Source of the DNA: Rhodospirillales bacterium
GTDB lineage: Bacteria > Pseudomonadota > Alphaproteobacteria > Acetobacterales > Acetobacteraceae
NCBI GenBank assembly: GCA_017304945.1
Contig: JAFKLG010000057.1
Location: 124,001 to 188,000, forward strand
Direction of reading: 5' to 3'
DNA length: 64,000 nucleotides
In this document: positions 54,215 to 61,796 of the stretch, in pieces
How the letters are laid out: every line of letters starts with the position of its first letter
How positions within the stretch are numbered: position 1 is the stretch's first letter
Program-made: the position numbers and the translations under genes
The notes under the pieces: generated by a model
Databases searched by the model: none
What the model saw: only the letters and a program-made list of their open reading frames with translations
Told to the model about the DNA's origin: nothing

Positions 54215-54249
54215 GGAGGGCGCAAACAAGCCCCCGCTTGACCCAATTC

Positions 54250-54261
54250 TACCGCGCGGTA
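54250..54261. promoter_or_regulatory. palindrome TACCGCGCGGTA in the alcohol dehydrogenase promoter
   Basis: Perfect 12-bp dyad lying 37-48 bp before the start codon. TTGACC at 54238-54243 and TATCCA at 54260-54265 (16-bp spacing) give a possible promoter with the dyad between its elements. It is a plausible TetR-type operator. Confidence 0.4.
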
Positions 54262-54297
54262 TCCATCGCCCTTGAACGAACCGACGAGGAGACATCC

Positions 54298-55368
54298 ATG
54301 CGCGCCTGGGCCGTGGTCGAGAACGGAAAGCCTCTGCAGGAAATCGAACTGCCCACGCCGGAGCCCAAGGGCACAGAGGTGCTGCTGGAGGTCACCCATT
54401 GCGGGGTCTGCCACTCCGACCTGCACATCTGGGAAGGCTATTACGACATCGGCGGCGGCCAGAAGATGTCGCTGGTGGATCGCGGCGTCACCCTGCCGCT
54501 CGCCATGGGCCACGAGATCGTCGCCCGTGTCGTGAAGCTCGGTCCCGAGGCCACCGGCGTCAAACCCGGCGACCTGCGCATCGTCTATCCCTGGCTCGGC
54601 TGCGGCAAATGCGAGAAGTGCCTCGCCGAGGAAGACAACATGTGCACCGTCGCGGCGCGCAGCCTCGGCGTCTATCAGAACGGCGGCTACGGCAGCCACG
54701 TCATCGCGCCGCACCCGCGCCACCTGGTCGATCCCGGCACGCTCGATCCCGCGGTCGCGGCGACCTACGCCTGCTCCGGCATCACGGTCTATTCGGCGAT
54801 CAAGAAGACCTTCCCGCTGCCGCCGCACGAGCCGATCGTGCTGGTCGGCGCCGGCGGCCTCGGGCTCAACGCGATCGCCATCCTGAAGGCGCTCAAGCAC
54901 CAGAACATCATCTCCGTCGACGTCAGCGCCGAGAAGCGTGACGCGGCCCTGAAGGCCGGTGCCCACAAGGCGGTCGACGGCAGCGGCGACGGCGCCGAGG
55001 TGACCAAGCGGATCGTCGAGGCCGCGGGCGGACCCGTGCTCGCCGTGATCGACCTGGTGAACGGCACCGCCACCGCCCGCTTCGCCTTCGGCGCGCTGCG
55101 CAAGGGCGGCAAGCTGGTCCAGGTCGGGCTGTTCGGCGGCGAACTGATGCTGCCGCTGCCGATCATGGCCATCCGCGCGCTGACCGTGCAGGGCAGCTAT
55201 GTGGGCAACCCGAAGGAGTTGCGGGAGCTGGTCAAGCTCGCCCAGGACGGGGAGCTGGCTGCGCTGCCGGTCGCGACCGTGCCGCAGAATCAGGCATATG
55301 ACGCACTGATGCGCCTGCGCGACGGCAAGGTCACGGGCCGCGTGGTGCTCAAGGCCGAGGCGGCCTGA
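54298..55368 (+). CDS. Zn-dependent alcohol dehydrogenase
   Basis: A 356-residue MDR alcohol dehydrogenase. Catalytic Zn residues are C38 (CHSD) and the GHE block, and structural Zn is held by the GCGKCEKCLAEEDNMC cysteines. The nucleotide motif is GAGGLGLNA. Its closest family feel is NAD(P)-dependent alcohol/aryl-alcohol dehydrogenases. The ATG at 54298 follows GAGGAGA. The promoter upstream contains a 12-bp palindrome, so it may be transcribed separately from the dehydrogenase gene in front. Confidence 0.92.
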   Translation: MRAWAVVENGKPLQEIELPTPEPKGTEVLLEVTHCGVCHSDLHIWEGYYDIGGGQKMSLVDRGVTLPLAMGHEIVARVVKLGPEATGVKPGDLRIVYPWLGCGKCEKCLAEEDNMCTVAARSLGVYQNGGYGSHVIAPHPRHLVDPGTLDPAVAATYACSGITVYSAIKKTFPLPPHEPIVLVGAGGLGLNAIAILKALKHQNIISVDVSAEKRDAALKAGAHKAVDGSGDGAEVTKRIVEAAGGPVLAVIDLVNGTATARFAFGALRKGGKLVQVGLFGGELMLPLPIMAIRALTVQGSYVGNPKELRELVKLAQDGELAALPVATVPQNQAYDALMRLRDGKVTGRVVLKAEAA

Positions 55369-55421
55369 TCCCTCCCGTCGGCGGCCGCGCCCGAGCGGGC
55401 AGGGCCGCCGACGCCGAGCGC

Positions 55422-55682
55422 TCAGTGCACCGTCAGGAGGGTGAGCGCGTGTTCGGCCGCGAGGTCGACCGCCTGGTCGATGTCGTCCACTTCCGCCACC
55501 GTGCTGCCGTCGGCGGCAAGGATGGCGCAGCCTCGCGGCAGACCGGGAGCCTCCTCCTCCCGCAGATAGCCCAGCCGGAGCATTCCGAACTGGCGAAACT
55601 CCATTGGGGTCAGGTCGCGCAGATCCTCTAGTCGGTCATGGTTGACGAGGAGCGCCACCCCTTGCGTCCTGTTCTCTGTCAT
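55422..55682 (-). CDS. DUF1150-like small protein
   Basis: An 86-residue protein. LRDLTPMEFRQFGMLRLGYLRE, CAILAADGSTVAEVDD and a C-terminus ending ALTLLTVH match the alphaproteobacterial DUF1150 pattern (an AADG turn with a V-x-V-H-like end). Its function is unknown; in other genomes DUF1150 genes often neighbour small heat-shock proteins, but none is here. The ATG at 55682 follows GGAGG at good spacing; the longer frame to 55799 runs through a probable operator. Confidence 0.7.
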   Translation of the reverse strand: MTENRTQGVALLVNHDRLEDLRDLTPMEFRQFGMLRLGYLREEEAPGLPRGCAILAADGSTVAEVDDIDQAVDLAAEHALTLLTVH

Positions 55683-55764
55683 CCTGCCTCCACCAGCGAT
55701 GTCGTTCCCGAACGCCGGATCGTTCGGCCGCATCGTCACCCTGACCCAAGCAAACGACATGCCT

Positions 55765-55786
55765 GTTTCAACGATGCGGTTGAAAC
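55765..55786. promoter_or_regulatory. dyad GTTTCAAC-N6-GTTGAAAC in a divergent promoter
   Basis: Perfect inverted repeat with 8-bp arms and a 6-bp centre, between the divergent DUF1150-like gene (starts 55682) and the MDR oxidoreductase (starts 55918). It has the size of a dimeric regulator site; the regulator is unknown. Confidence 0.5.
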
Positions 55787-55917
55787 GTGAAGTTCGCACT
55801 GACGGGTATCTTGCACGGCGAGTTCGGTATCCCCTGCCGGCCAGCCATGGACCTGTCCCACCGCAGCGCTTTCACGCAGACTGAGCCACCTGCGCAATCA
55901 CGCTCGGAGATCCGCCG

Positions 55918-56940
55918 ATGTCGCATGTTTCCACCGTTCGCCGCTCGATCGTCCTGAAGCGGCGCCCTCCTGGCGAACCCTCGCCCGCCGATTTCAGCAT
56001 CGTCGAGGACGCGATCCCGACCCCGTTGGAGGGTCAGGTCGTTACGCGCACCATCTGGCTGTCGATCGACCCCTACATGCGCGGACGGCTGCGTGAGCAG
56101 CAGACCTATGCCGCCGCGGTGCAGATCGGGGAGGTCATGACCGGCGAGACGGTCGGCGAGGTGATCGCCTCCGCCCATCCCGATTTCGCGGTGGGCGACG
56201 TGGTCGTCGGCGCGCGCGGGTGGCAGACGCATTCGGTCACGCCCGGCGCCCAACTGGTCAAGATTCCGACCGGAGGCGCGCCGCTCTCGGCGTATCTCGG
56301 GATCCTCGGCATGCCGGGCGCGACGGCCTATGCCGGCATCACCGAGATCTGCAAGCCGCAAGCGGGTGAGACGGTGGTGATCTCCGCCGCGTCGGGCGCG
56401 GTCGGGTCGGTCGCAGGGCAGCTTGCGAAGCGCGCCGGCGCCCGCGTGGTCGGGATCGCCGGCGGGTCCGAGAAATGCCTCTGGGTGCAGGACACGCTGG
56501 GCTTCGACGATTGCGTCGACCACCGCAGCATGGATCTGCGGCGTGAGCTGCTCGCGGCCTGCCCGAACGGCATCGACGCCTATTTCGAGAATGTCGGCGG
56601 CGAGGTGCAGCACGCCGTGTTCGAGCAGCTCAACGCCTTCGCCCGCGTGGCGATGTGCGGCATGGTCTCGCAGTACAACGCGACGAAGCTCCCGCCGGGG
56701 CCGAACCTGGGGTTCGTCGTGGGCAAGCGCATCCTGATCCAGGGGTTCATCGTCTCCGACCGCCCGGAGCGGATGGTGGATTGGCGTCGGATTGCCGCGC
56801 CGCTGGTTGCGGATGGTAGCCTGATCTACCGGGAGGACGTCATCGACGGGCTCGACAACGCCCCCGAGGCGCTCACCGGCATCCTGGCGGGCCACAACTT
56901 CGGAAAGATGCTGGTTCGCGTCGGCCCCGAACCGACGTAG
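55918..56940 (+). CDS. NADP-dependent zinc-free MDR oxidoreductase (CurA/PTGR type)
   Basis: A 340-residue medium-chain reductase without Zn-ligand cysteines. It begins with SIVLKRRPPGEPS and has SIDPYMRGRL, the NADP motif AASGAVGSVAGQLAK and YFENVGG; this is the YncB/CurA/prostaglandin-reductase group. It reduces activated carbon-carbon double bonds of enones or enals with NADPH. The ATG follows CGGAGAT. A 22-bp dyad in the shared promoter with the DUF1150-like gene suggests inducible expression. Confidence 0.92.
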   Translation: MSHVSTVRRSIVLKRRPPGEPSPADFSIVEDAIPTPLEGQVVTRTIWLSIDPYMRGRLREQQTYAAAVQIGEVMTGETVGEVIASAHPDFAVGDVVVGARGWQTHSVTPGAQLVKIPTGGAPLSAYLGILGMPGATAYAGITEICKPQAGETVVISAASGAVGSVAGQLAKRAGARVVGIAGGSEKCLWVQDTLGFDDCVDHRSMDLRRELLAACPNGIDAYFENVGGEVQHAVFEQLNAFARVAMCGMVSQYNATKLPPGPNLGFVVGKRILIQGFIVSDRPERMVDWRRIAAPLVADGSLIYREDVIDGLDNAPEALTGILAGHNFGKMLVRVGPEPT

Positions 56941-57277
56941 TCGGCGCGGCTGGGGGCGGCGGCCCGGAGGGGCGTGCGGGGAGCGCGCGCCCGTGCCCCC
57001 GGCCCGGTGCCCCCCGCCCGGTGTCCCGACCCGGTGCTCCCGCCCCGGTGTTCCCGACATGGCCGGCCGCCCCGCATTTCCGTCATGGCCGGCCTTGTGC
57101 CGGCCATCCACGACGTCCTGCCGCTCGGAAATCGTGAATGGCCCCCCGGCGGCTCCCATGACGCGGGGGCGCGTCGACACGGGCGTGCGTCGTGCGGCGG
57201 CCATGCCACGAGGTGCGTCAAGAAATGGCCATGACACGGAAGGCGAGGCTCGCCCTCCGCTCCCATGATCCGCGGCG
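56941..57277. repeat. intergenic repeat block with 14-bp tandem units and inverted 35-bp element
   Basis: No gene is supported here, between the MDR oxidoreductase and the convergent LLM gene. CCCGGTG recurs at 57003, 57017, 57030 and 57044, giving four 13-14-bp tandem units. At 57081-57115 lies an inverted, slightly diverged copy of the dispersed palindromic element found at 15.7 and 21.4 kb. GGCCATGACAC, the same family's tail, recurs near 57227. Confidence 0.75.
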
Positions 57278-58120
57278 TTACAGCTTCCGCATCATCTCCG
57301 CCCAGCGGTCGAGGATCGGCAGCACCGTCTCGCCCTTTTCCGCCGGCACGCTGGTGGAGACCCTGGAGATGCCGGCGTCCCGGTAGCGCTTCAGGGTGTC
57401 CAGATCCTCGGGCGCATTGAAGATGGTGATCGGCATGCTGGCCGGATCCTTGCCATCCTCGGCCGGCATGGCGCGGAACTTGGCAACCGAGTCCAGGATG
57501 TCGGCGCCGCGCCCGGCCAGCGGAATCCAGCCGTCGCCGTAGCGCAGCGCACGACGCGCGGCCTGCGGGAACGCGCCACCCAGGATGATCGGCGGATGCG
57601 GCTTCTGCACCGGCTTGGGCCAGGTCATGATCGGGTCGAAGTTCACGAACTCGCCGTGATACTCGGCCTTCGACTTGGTCCAGATCTCCTTCATCGCCTC
57701 GACCCGCTCCCGCACCAGCTTGGCCCGGGTGGCGAACACGGTGCCGTGGTTCTCCATCTCCTCGGCATTCCAGCCGACGCCGATGCCGAACAGGAAGCGG
57801 CCGCCGGACACCTGGTCGATCGAGGCGACGAGCTTGGCGAGCTGGATCGGATCCCGCTGGTTCACCAGGCATACGCCGGTGCCGACCTTCAGCGTCTTGG
57901 TCGCCATCGCCGCCGCGGTCAGCGTCACGAACGGGTCCATCACGTCGTAGTACTGTTTCGGAAGGTCGCCTCCGCCCGGCCATGGCGAGCGCCGCGACGT
58001 CGGGATGTGCGAGTGTTCGGGTGCCCAGACCGATTCGAACCCGCGCTGCTCCAGCGCCTGCGCGAGGTCGGGCGCCGTCATCGAATAGTCGGTGAAGAAC
58101 ATCGAGGCGCCGAAATGCAT
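57278..58120 (-). CDS. LLM-class flavin-dependent oxidoreductase
   Basis: A 280-residue luciferase-like monooxygenase of the TIGR03619/F420-type branch. HFGASMFFTDYSM starts the first barrel strand, SVWAPEHSHIP is a conserved substrate-side segment, and GIGVGWNAEEMENHG is the strong family signature. The bound cofactor could be FMN or F420; no cofactor biosynthesis genes are in the window. The substrate is unknown. It is 56 bp downstream of an alpha/beta-hydrolase gene on the same strand. Confidence 0.9.
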   Translation of the reverse strand: MHFGASMFFTDYSMTAPDLAQALEQRGFESVWAPEHSHIPTSRRSPWPGGGDLPKQYYDVMDPFVTLTAAAMATKTLKVGTGVCLVNQRDPIQLAKLVASIDQVSGGRFLFGIGVGWNAEEMENHGTVFATRAKLVRERVEAMKEIWTKSKAEYHGEFVNFDPIMTWPKPVQKPHPPIILGGAFPQAARRALRYGDGWIPLAGRGADILDSVAKFRAMPAEDGKDPASMPITIFNAPEDLDTLKRYRDAGISRVSTSVPAEKGETVLPILDRWAEMMRKL

Positions 58121-58176
58121 CTGCCCACTCCCCGCGTTGATTGCTGGGAGATGCTAGACCGGCGCCGGTGCCGCGG

Positions 58177-59112
58177 CTAGCGCGCCGCCAGGCAGCCGCG
58201 CAGGGCCTCCAACGCACCGGTCGGGTTGTCGAGCAGCACCGCATGACCCGTGTCCGCGACCCGTGGCGGGAGCACCAGCCCGGGCGCGGCAATCCGCATC
58301 TCGGCAAGGTCCTCGTCGGTCACCGCTGATGCGGTTCCGGACCGCGTCAGGTCGCCGCCAATCAGGTGGGCGCAGCCGAACGGGAGCTGGGCGAGCAATC
58401 CGAACAGGCGATGGGTTGCCAACGTGGCACCGTCGGCCGGATCGAACCCCATGATCTCGCGGCAGATGCGCCGCACGAACGGTCGCTCCCCCGCGGCCTG
58501 CCAGGCGGCGGCGATCCACGCGGCGAGTGCGGGGCGCGTGAGGTGGAAGGGCGTGTCGATCAGCACCACCGAACGGATCGTCTCCGGCCGGAGCCGCCCG
58601 AGCGCGAGCGCGACCAGTCCGCCCAGCGATTCGCCGAACACGGCAATGCGGCCGGCGGCGGCGCGATCGAGCAGCGCCGCGTATTCCGCGGCGAAGCTCT
58701 CGAGCGAGACCACCGGTGGCACACCGCTTGCGCCATGGCCGGGCAGTTCGCAGACGATCAGGTCGGCGACGTCGATCAGCGCCACCGCGCGGGCGGCGGC
58801 GAGCGGAAGGCTCGAGAGCAGCCCCGGCAGGAACAGGGCAGCCGGCTTGCCCGGTCGTGGCGTGGCCGGAATCCGGCACAGGCTGATCCCGACATGCTGG
58901 CCGGGCAGCACCATGCCCCGGCAGGTGAGATCGGGTCGCTGCGTCTGCACGGCCCGTTCGGGGAGCGCGTGATAGGCGGCCATGGCGGCCTCCCGCGCGC
59001 CCGACGAGAGCAGGGCGTTGATGCGCCGCATCTCCGCTTCCAGCGCCGGCAGCGCAGCCGCCAGCGCGGCCTGCGTGCTGGCGGTATCGCGCGATGGAGG
59101 AGCGGCCGGCAT
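58177..59112 (-). CDS. alpha/beta hydrolase
   Basis: A 311-residue alpha/beta hydrolase with a ~65-residue helical N-terminal extension. The nucleophile elbow is GESLGG, the catalytic Asp is probably in the strand before DLAEMRIAAPG, and the catalytic His is in DTGHAVLLDNP near the C-terminus. FLPGLLSSLPLA provides the oxyanion region. Esterase, lactonase or haloalkane-type activity cannot be distinguished. The start is the ATG at 59112 with a weak ribosome site. Confidence 0.87.
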   Translation of the reverse strand: MPAAPPSRDTASTQAALAAALPALEAEMRRINALLSSGAREAAMAAYHALPERAVQTQRPDLTCRGMVLPGQHVGISLCRIPATPRPGKPAALFLPGLLSSLPLAAARAVALIDVADLIVCELPGHGASGVPPVVSLESFAAEYAALLDRAAAGRIAVFGESLGGLVALALGRLRPETIRSVVLIDTPFHLTRPALAAWIAAAWQAAGERPFVRRICREIMGFDPADGATLATHRLFGLLAQLPFGCAHLIGGDLTRSGTASAVTDEDLAEMRIAAPGLVLPPRVADTGHAVLLDNPTGALEALRGCLAAR

Positions 59113-59168
59113 GTCTCGCGTCGATCCCCAGGAATACCCGCCCGGTGTGCGCGTGGCGGGTTAACCGC

Positions 59169-59216
59169 CAGTGAACGCGTGTGGCTTGAGAACAGTGAAC
59201 GCGGGTGGCTTGAGAA
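59169..59216. repeat. 24-bp tandem duplication before the methyltransferase gene
   Basis: Two adjacent 24-bp units, 59169-59192 and 59193-59216, match at 23 of 24 positions. Each contains CAGTGAACGCG and GTGGCTTGAGAA. They lie 33-80 bp before the chosen methyltransferase start, and the frame of that gene also reads through them (an 8-residue repeat). Confidence 0.8.
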
Positions 59217-59248
59217 GTTGTTCATCTTTGCCGCCCAAGCTGCGCGGC

Positions 59249-60061
59249 ATGGACGGATCCTCACCGCCGCCGCCTTCCACCGGTCGCGACGCCGCATCCT
59301 CCGCGGGTGTACGCGTTGCGCCGCTGTTCTATCGTCTCGATCTGGTGCCCGGGGCGGTGCCGGCGCTGCAGCAACTCGTGGCCGCGGTGGGCGACGTCGC
59401 CGATCCGCGCACACCTTGGTACGTTGGCGACAACCTGATCACCTATGGCCGGAGTTGCGGCTTCCTGACCGATCCGCGCTTCGTCGCCGCCGTCGAGGCT
59501 GCTGCCCCGCGGGACAGCGAACGCGCGATGGCCTGGCGGACCCATACGCTGTGCTGGGCCGCCGAGAATTGCCGCGGCGTCGCCGGCGACTTCGTCGAGT
59601 GCGGCACGTATGAGGGCTACTCGATGGCCGTCGTGCTGCATTTCCTCGGGGGACTGCCCGAGCGGCGATGCTGGCTCTACGACCTGTTCGATCCGACACC
59701 GGGCCCTGGCGTCGGCAAGCGGCTGGAGGCGCATGCCCCCGACCTGTACGACCGCGTCTGTCGACGGTTCGCGCGCTGGCCGAACGTCGCCGTGACGCGC
59801 GGAAAGGTGCCCGAGGTGCTGGCGGCCGGCGCGCCCGACCGCATCGCCTTCCTGCATGTGGACCTCAACAACGCGGCGGCCGAGCTGGGCGCGCTGGAGG
59901 CGCTGTTCGACCGTGTCTCCGCGGGCGGGCTGATCGTGTTCGACGATTACGGCTGGACCGGGTATCGCGCGCAGAAGTCGGCCGAGGATGCGTTCTTCAC
60001 GCGCCGCGGTCTGAGCGTGCTCGAGTTGCCGACCGGCCAGGGGCTGGTGGTGAAGCGGTAG
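59249..60061 (+). CDS. TylF/MycF-family class I methyltransferase
   Basis: A SAM-dependent O-methyltransferase-like protein of about 270 residues, of the TylF/MycF (macrocin O-methyltransferase) family. GDFVECGTYEGYSM is the SAM-binding motif I, HVDLNNAAAE and FDDYGWTGY follow the family pattern, and the metal-binding acidic residues (D-D-Y) are present. Such enzymes methylate sugar hydroxyls on natural products or polysaccharides; the substrate here is unknown. The ATG at 59249 lacks a good ribosome site. The frame opens to GTG 59171, inside a 24-bp tandem duplication, so the true start is uncertain. Confidence 0.82.
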   Translation: MDGSSPPPPSTGRDAASSAGVRVAPLFYRLDLVPGAVPALQQLVAAVGDVADPRTPWYVGDNLITYGRSCGFLTDPRFVAAVEAAAPRDSERAMAWRTHTLCWAAENCRGVAGDFVECGTYEGYSMAVVLHFLGGLPERRCWLYDLFDPTPGPGVGKRLEAHAPDLYDRVCRRFARWPNVAVTRGKVPEVLAAGAPDRIAFLHVDLNNAAAELGALEALFDRVSAGGLIVFDDYGWTGYRAQKSAEDAFFTRRGLSVLELPTGQGLVVKR

Positions 60062-60187
60062 CGCCACGGCGAGGCCTTGGGGACAAGGCGGCGCCACTGC
60101 CCCGAGGCGTACGGGGTCCGCGTGCGTCATCGCCACCAAGCCGCGCGGCGCCCTGAGGGCAACACCGCTACGGCTGGTGCGCGCGGG

Positions 60188-61435
60188 TCAGGCCGCGAGC
60201 TGCGCCTCGCCGCGCTCGTCCAGCAATACGTCGGCCGGGCCGAAGAACTCGTAGCGGATGCGGTCCGCCGCCACTCCCTCCCGCATCAGCCCGTTCACCA
60301 TCGCCCGCAGGAACGGCTTCGGTCCGCACAGATAGAACACTGCATTCGGCGGCGCCTGCGCGGCGAGCCAGGACGGCCCGATCCGCCCGGTCGCGTCGTG
60401 GTCCTGCCCGGTTCGGTCCTCGGCCCGCGGCGCGGTGTAGAACACATGCGTCCGCAGGTTCGGCATGCGTGCGCCCAGTGCGCGGATGTGCGACCCCATC
60501 GCATGGGTGCCGCCATTCCGCGTGCCGTGCACCCACAGCACGGGATGACGCGGCGCCGCCTCCGCGAGCGTCTCCAGCATGCTCACCAGGGGCGTCAGTC
60601 CGACCCCGCCGCTCGCCAGCACCACCGGACCTGGATCCTCGAGATCTAGGAAGAAGTCGCCGGCGGGTGCGGCGACCGGCAGCACCGTGCCCGGCGCGCC
60701 GTGATCGTGCAGCCAGTTTGAGGCCTGGCCAGGGGGCACGCCCGTCGCCGCCTCGCGCTTCACGGTGATGCGGTAGGCGCGGTCGTTCGGCGCGGACGAG
60801 ATCGAATAGTTACGCCGCAGCTTGCCGATCCCCGGCAGGTCGAGCGCGAAGCCCAGATACTGGCCCGGCTTATGGCGCAGCACCGGGCCGCCATCCGTGG
60901 GAACCAGCACGAAGGAGCGGATGGTCGCGCTCTCCTCCTGCACGCTCTCGATGCGGAAGTCGCGCCAGCCGTTCCAGCCGCCGGGGCTTGACGCGAGCGC
61001 GCGGTAGATCGCCGCCTCGCGGCCGATCAGCAACTCGGCCAGGAACCAGTAGGCCTCGGCCCAGGCGGCCAGGATCGCATCGCTCGCGGCGTCACCCAGC
61101 ACGTCCTTGATGGCGCCCAGCAAGGCCTCGGCCACGACGGGGTAGTGCTCCGGCAGGATGTTCAGCGCGACGTGTTTCTGTGCGATCCGTTCGACCGCGC
61201 CGCCCAGCGCGCCGAGATTGTCGATGTTGCGGGCATAGGCGAGCACCGCGCCGGCAAGTGCCTTGGGCTGCGTGCCCGTCTCGCCATGGTGCGACTGGTT
61301 GAACAGGTCGCGGATCGCCTCGTCCTGGAACATCCGCTCATACATCCGGCGCGTGATGGCGAGGCCATGGGTTTCGAGCGCGGGAACGGTGGCCTTGATC
61401 AGGGCGATGGTGGGCGCGGACAACGGCTTCGGCAC
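60188..61435 (-). CDS. hmp: flavohemoglobin (nitric oxide dioxygenase)
   Basis: A 415-residue flavohemoglobin converting NO plus O2 to nitrate. The globin domain is at about 1-140 with the proximal haem His at H88 (AQKHVAL). The FAD-binding domain follows with RNYSISSAP, then the NAD domain with GGVGLTPLVSMLE. Domain order and length are typical. The GTG at 61435 is chosen because GAGGAG lies 7 bp before it; longer frames upstream cross the regulatory region. Two NsrR-like dyads lie 175-232 bp upstream, in keeping with NO induction (inference). Confidence 0.95.
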   Translation of the reverse strand: MPKPLSAPTIALIKATVPALETHGLAITRRMYERMFQDEAIRDLFNQSHHGETGTQPKALAGAVLAYARNIDNLGALGGAVERIAQKHVALNILPEHYPVVAEALLGAIKDVLGDAASDAILAAWAEAYWFLAELLIGREAAIYRALASSPGGWNGWRDFRIESVQEESATIRSFVLVPTDGGPVLRHKPGQYLGFALDLPGIGKLRRNYSISSAPNDRAYRITVKREAATGVPPGQASNWLHDHGAPGTVLPVAAPAGDFFLDLEDPGPVVLASGGVGLTPLVSMLETLAEAAPRHPVLWVHGTRNGGTHAMGSHIRALGARMPNLRTHVFYTAPRAEDRTGQDHDATGRIGPSWLAAQAPPNAVFYLCGPKPFLRAMVNGLMREGVAADRIRYEFFGPADVLLDERGEAQLAA

Positions 61436-61796
61436 GAGCGGCTCCTCTCGATCAGCGAATGGGCGGGAATGCGCCGACAGGGGCGCCGAAACGCGACCGG
61501 CCCGGGCGCGCGGCCAGCGTGCGATCGGCAAACCCCGAAGCGGCGGCAGCGGCCATGCGGGTGGTCTCCAGACAGCCCGCCGCGCGCGGCAGGCGAGAGC
61601 GATCCCAATAGATGTATATTCGGTGCATCTTTCTGCATCCCATGAAGATGCATTGTCAATGCATGTTTGCGTTTGTCCGCCCACGGCCTTGAGGCCCGCG
61701 GGGCGAAGGTGCGTTCCCGCCCCGCATTCGCCGCCCGAAGGTTGACCCGCACCGTCGCGGCCCGTCAGATCGGGGCGCACGGAGCAGGGGCAGGGC
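61436..61796. promoter_or_regulatory. divergent hmp-hyuA regulatory region with two NsrR-like sites
   Basis: The shared gap is 361 bp long and AT-rich in its middle. Site 1 at 61610-61630 is AGATGTA-N7-TGCATCT. Site 2 at 61645-61667 is AAGATGCAT-N5-ATGCATGTT. Both match the ATGYAT/ATRCAT half-sites and spacing known for NsrR, the Rrf2-family NO sensor; their centres are about 36 bp apart. No gene is supported here. Confidence 0.65.

Noticed and set aside
61436-61796. Minus-strand frame extending hmp to 620 residues
   Set aside because: The extension crosses the NsrR-like sites and has no domain content; the GTG at 61435 with GAGGAG gives a standard-length flavohemoglobin.
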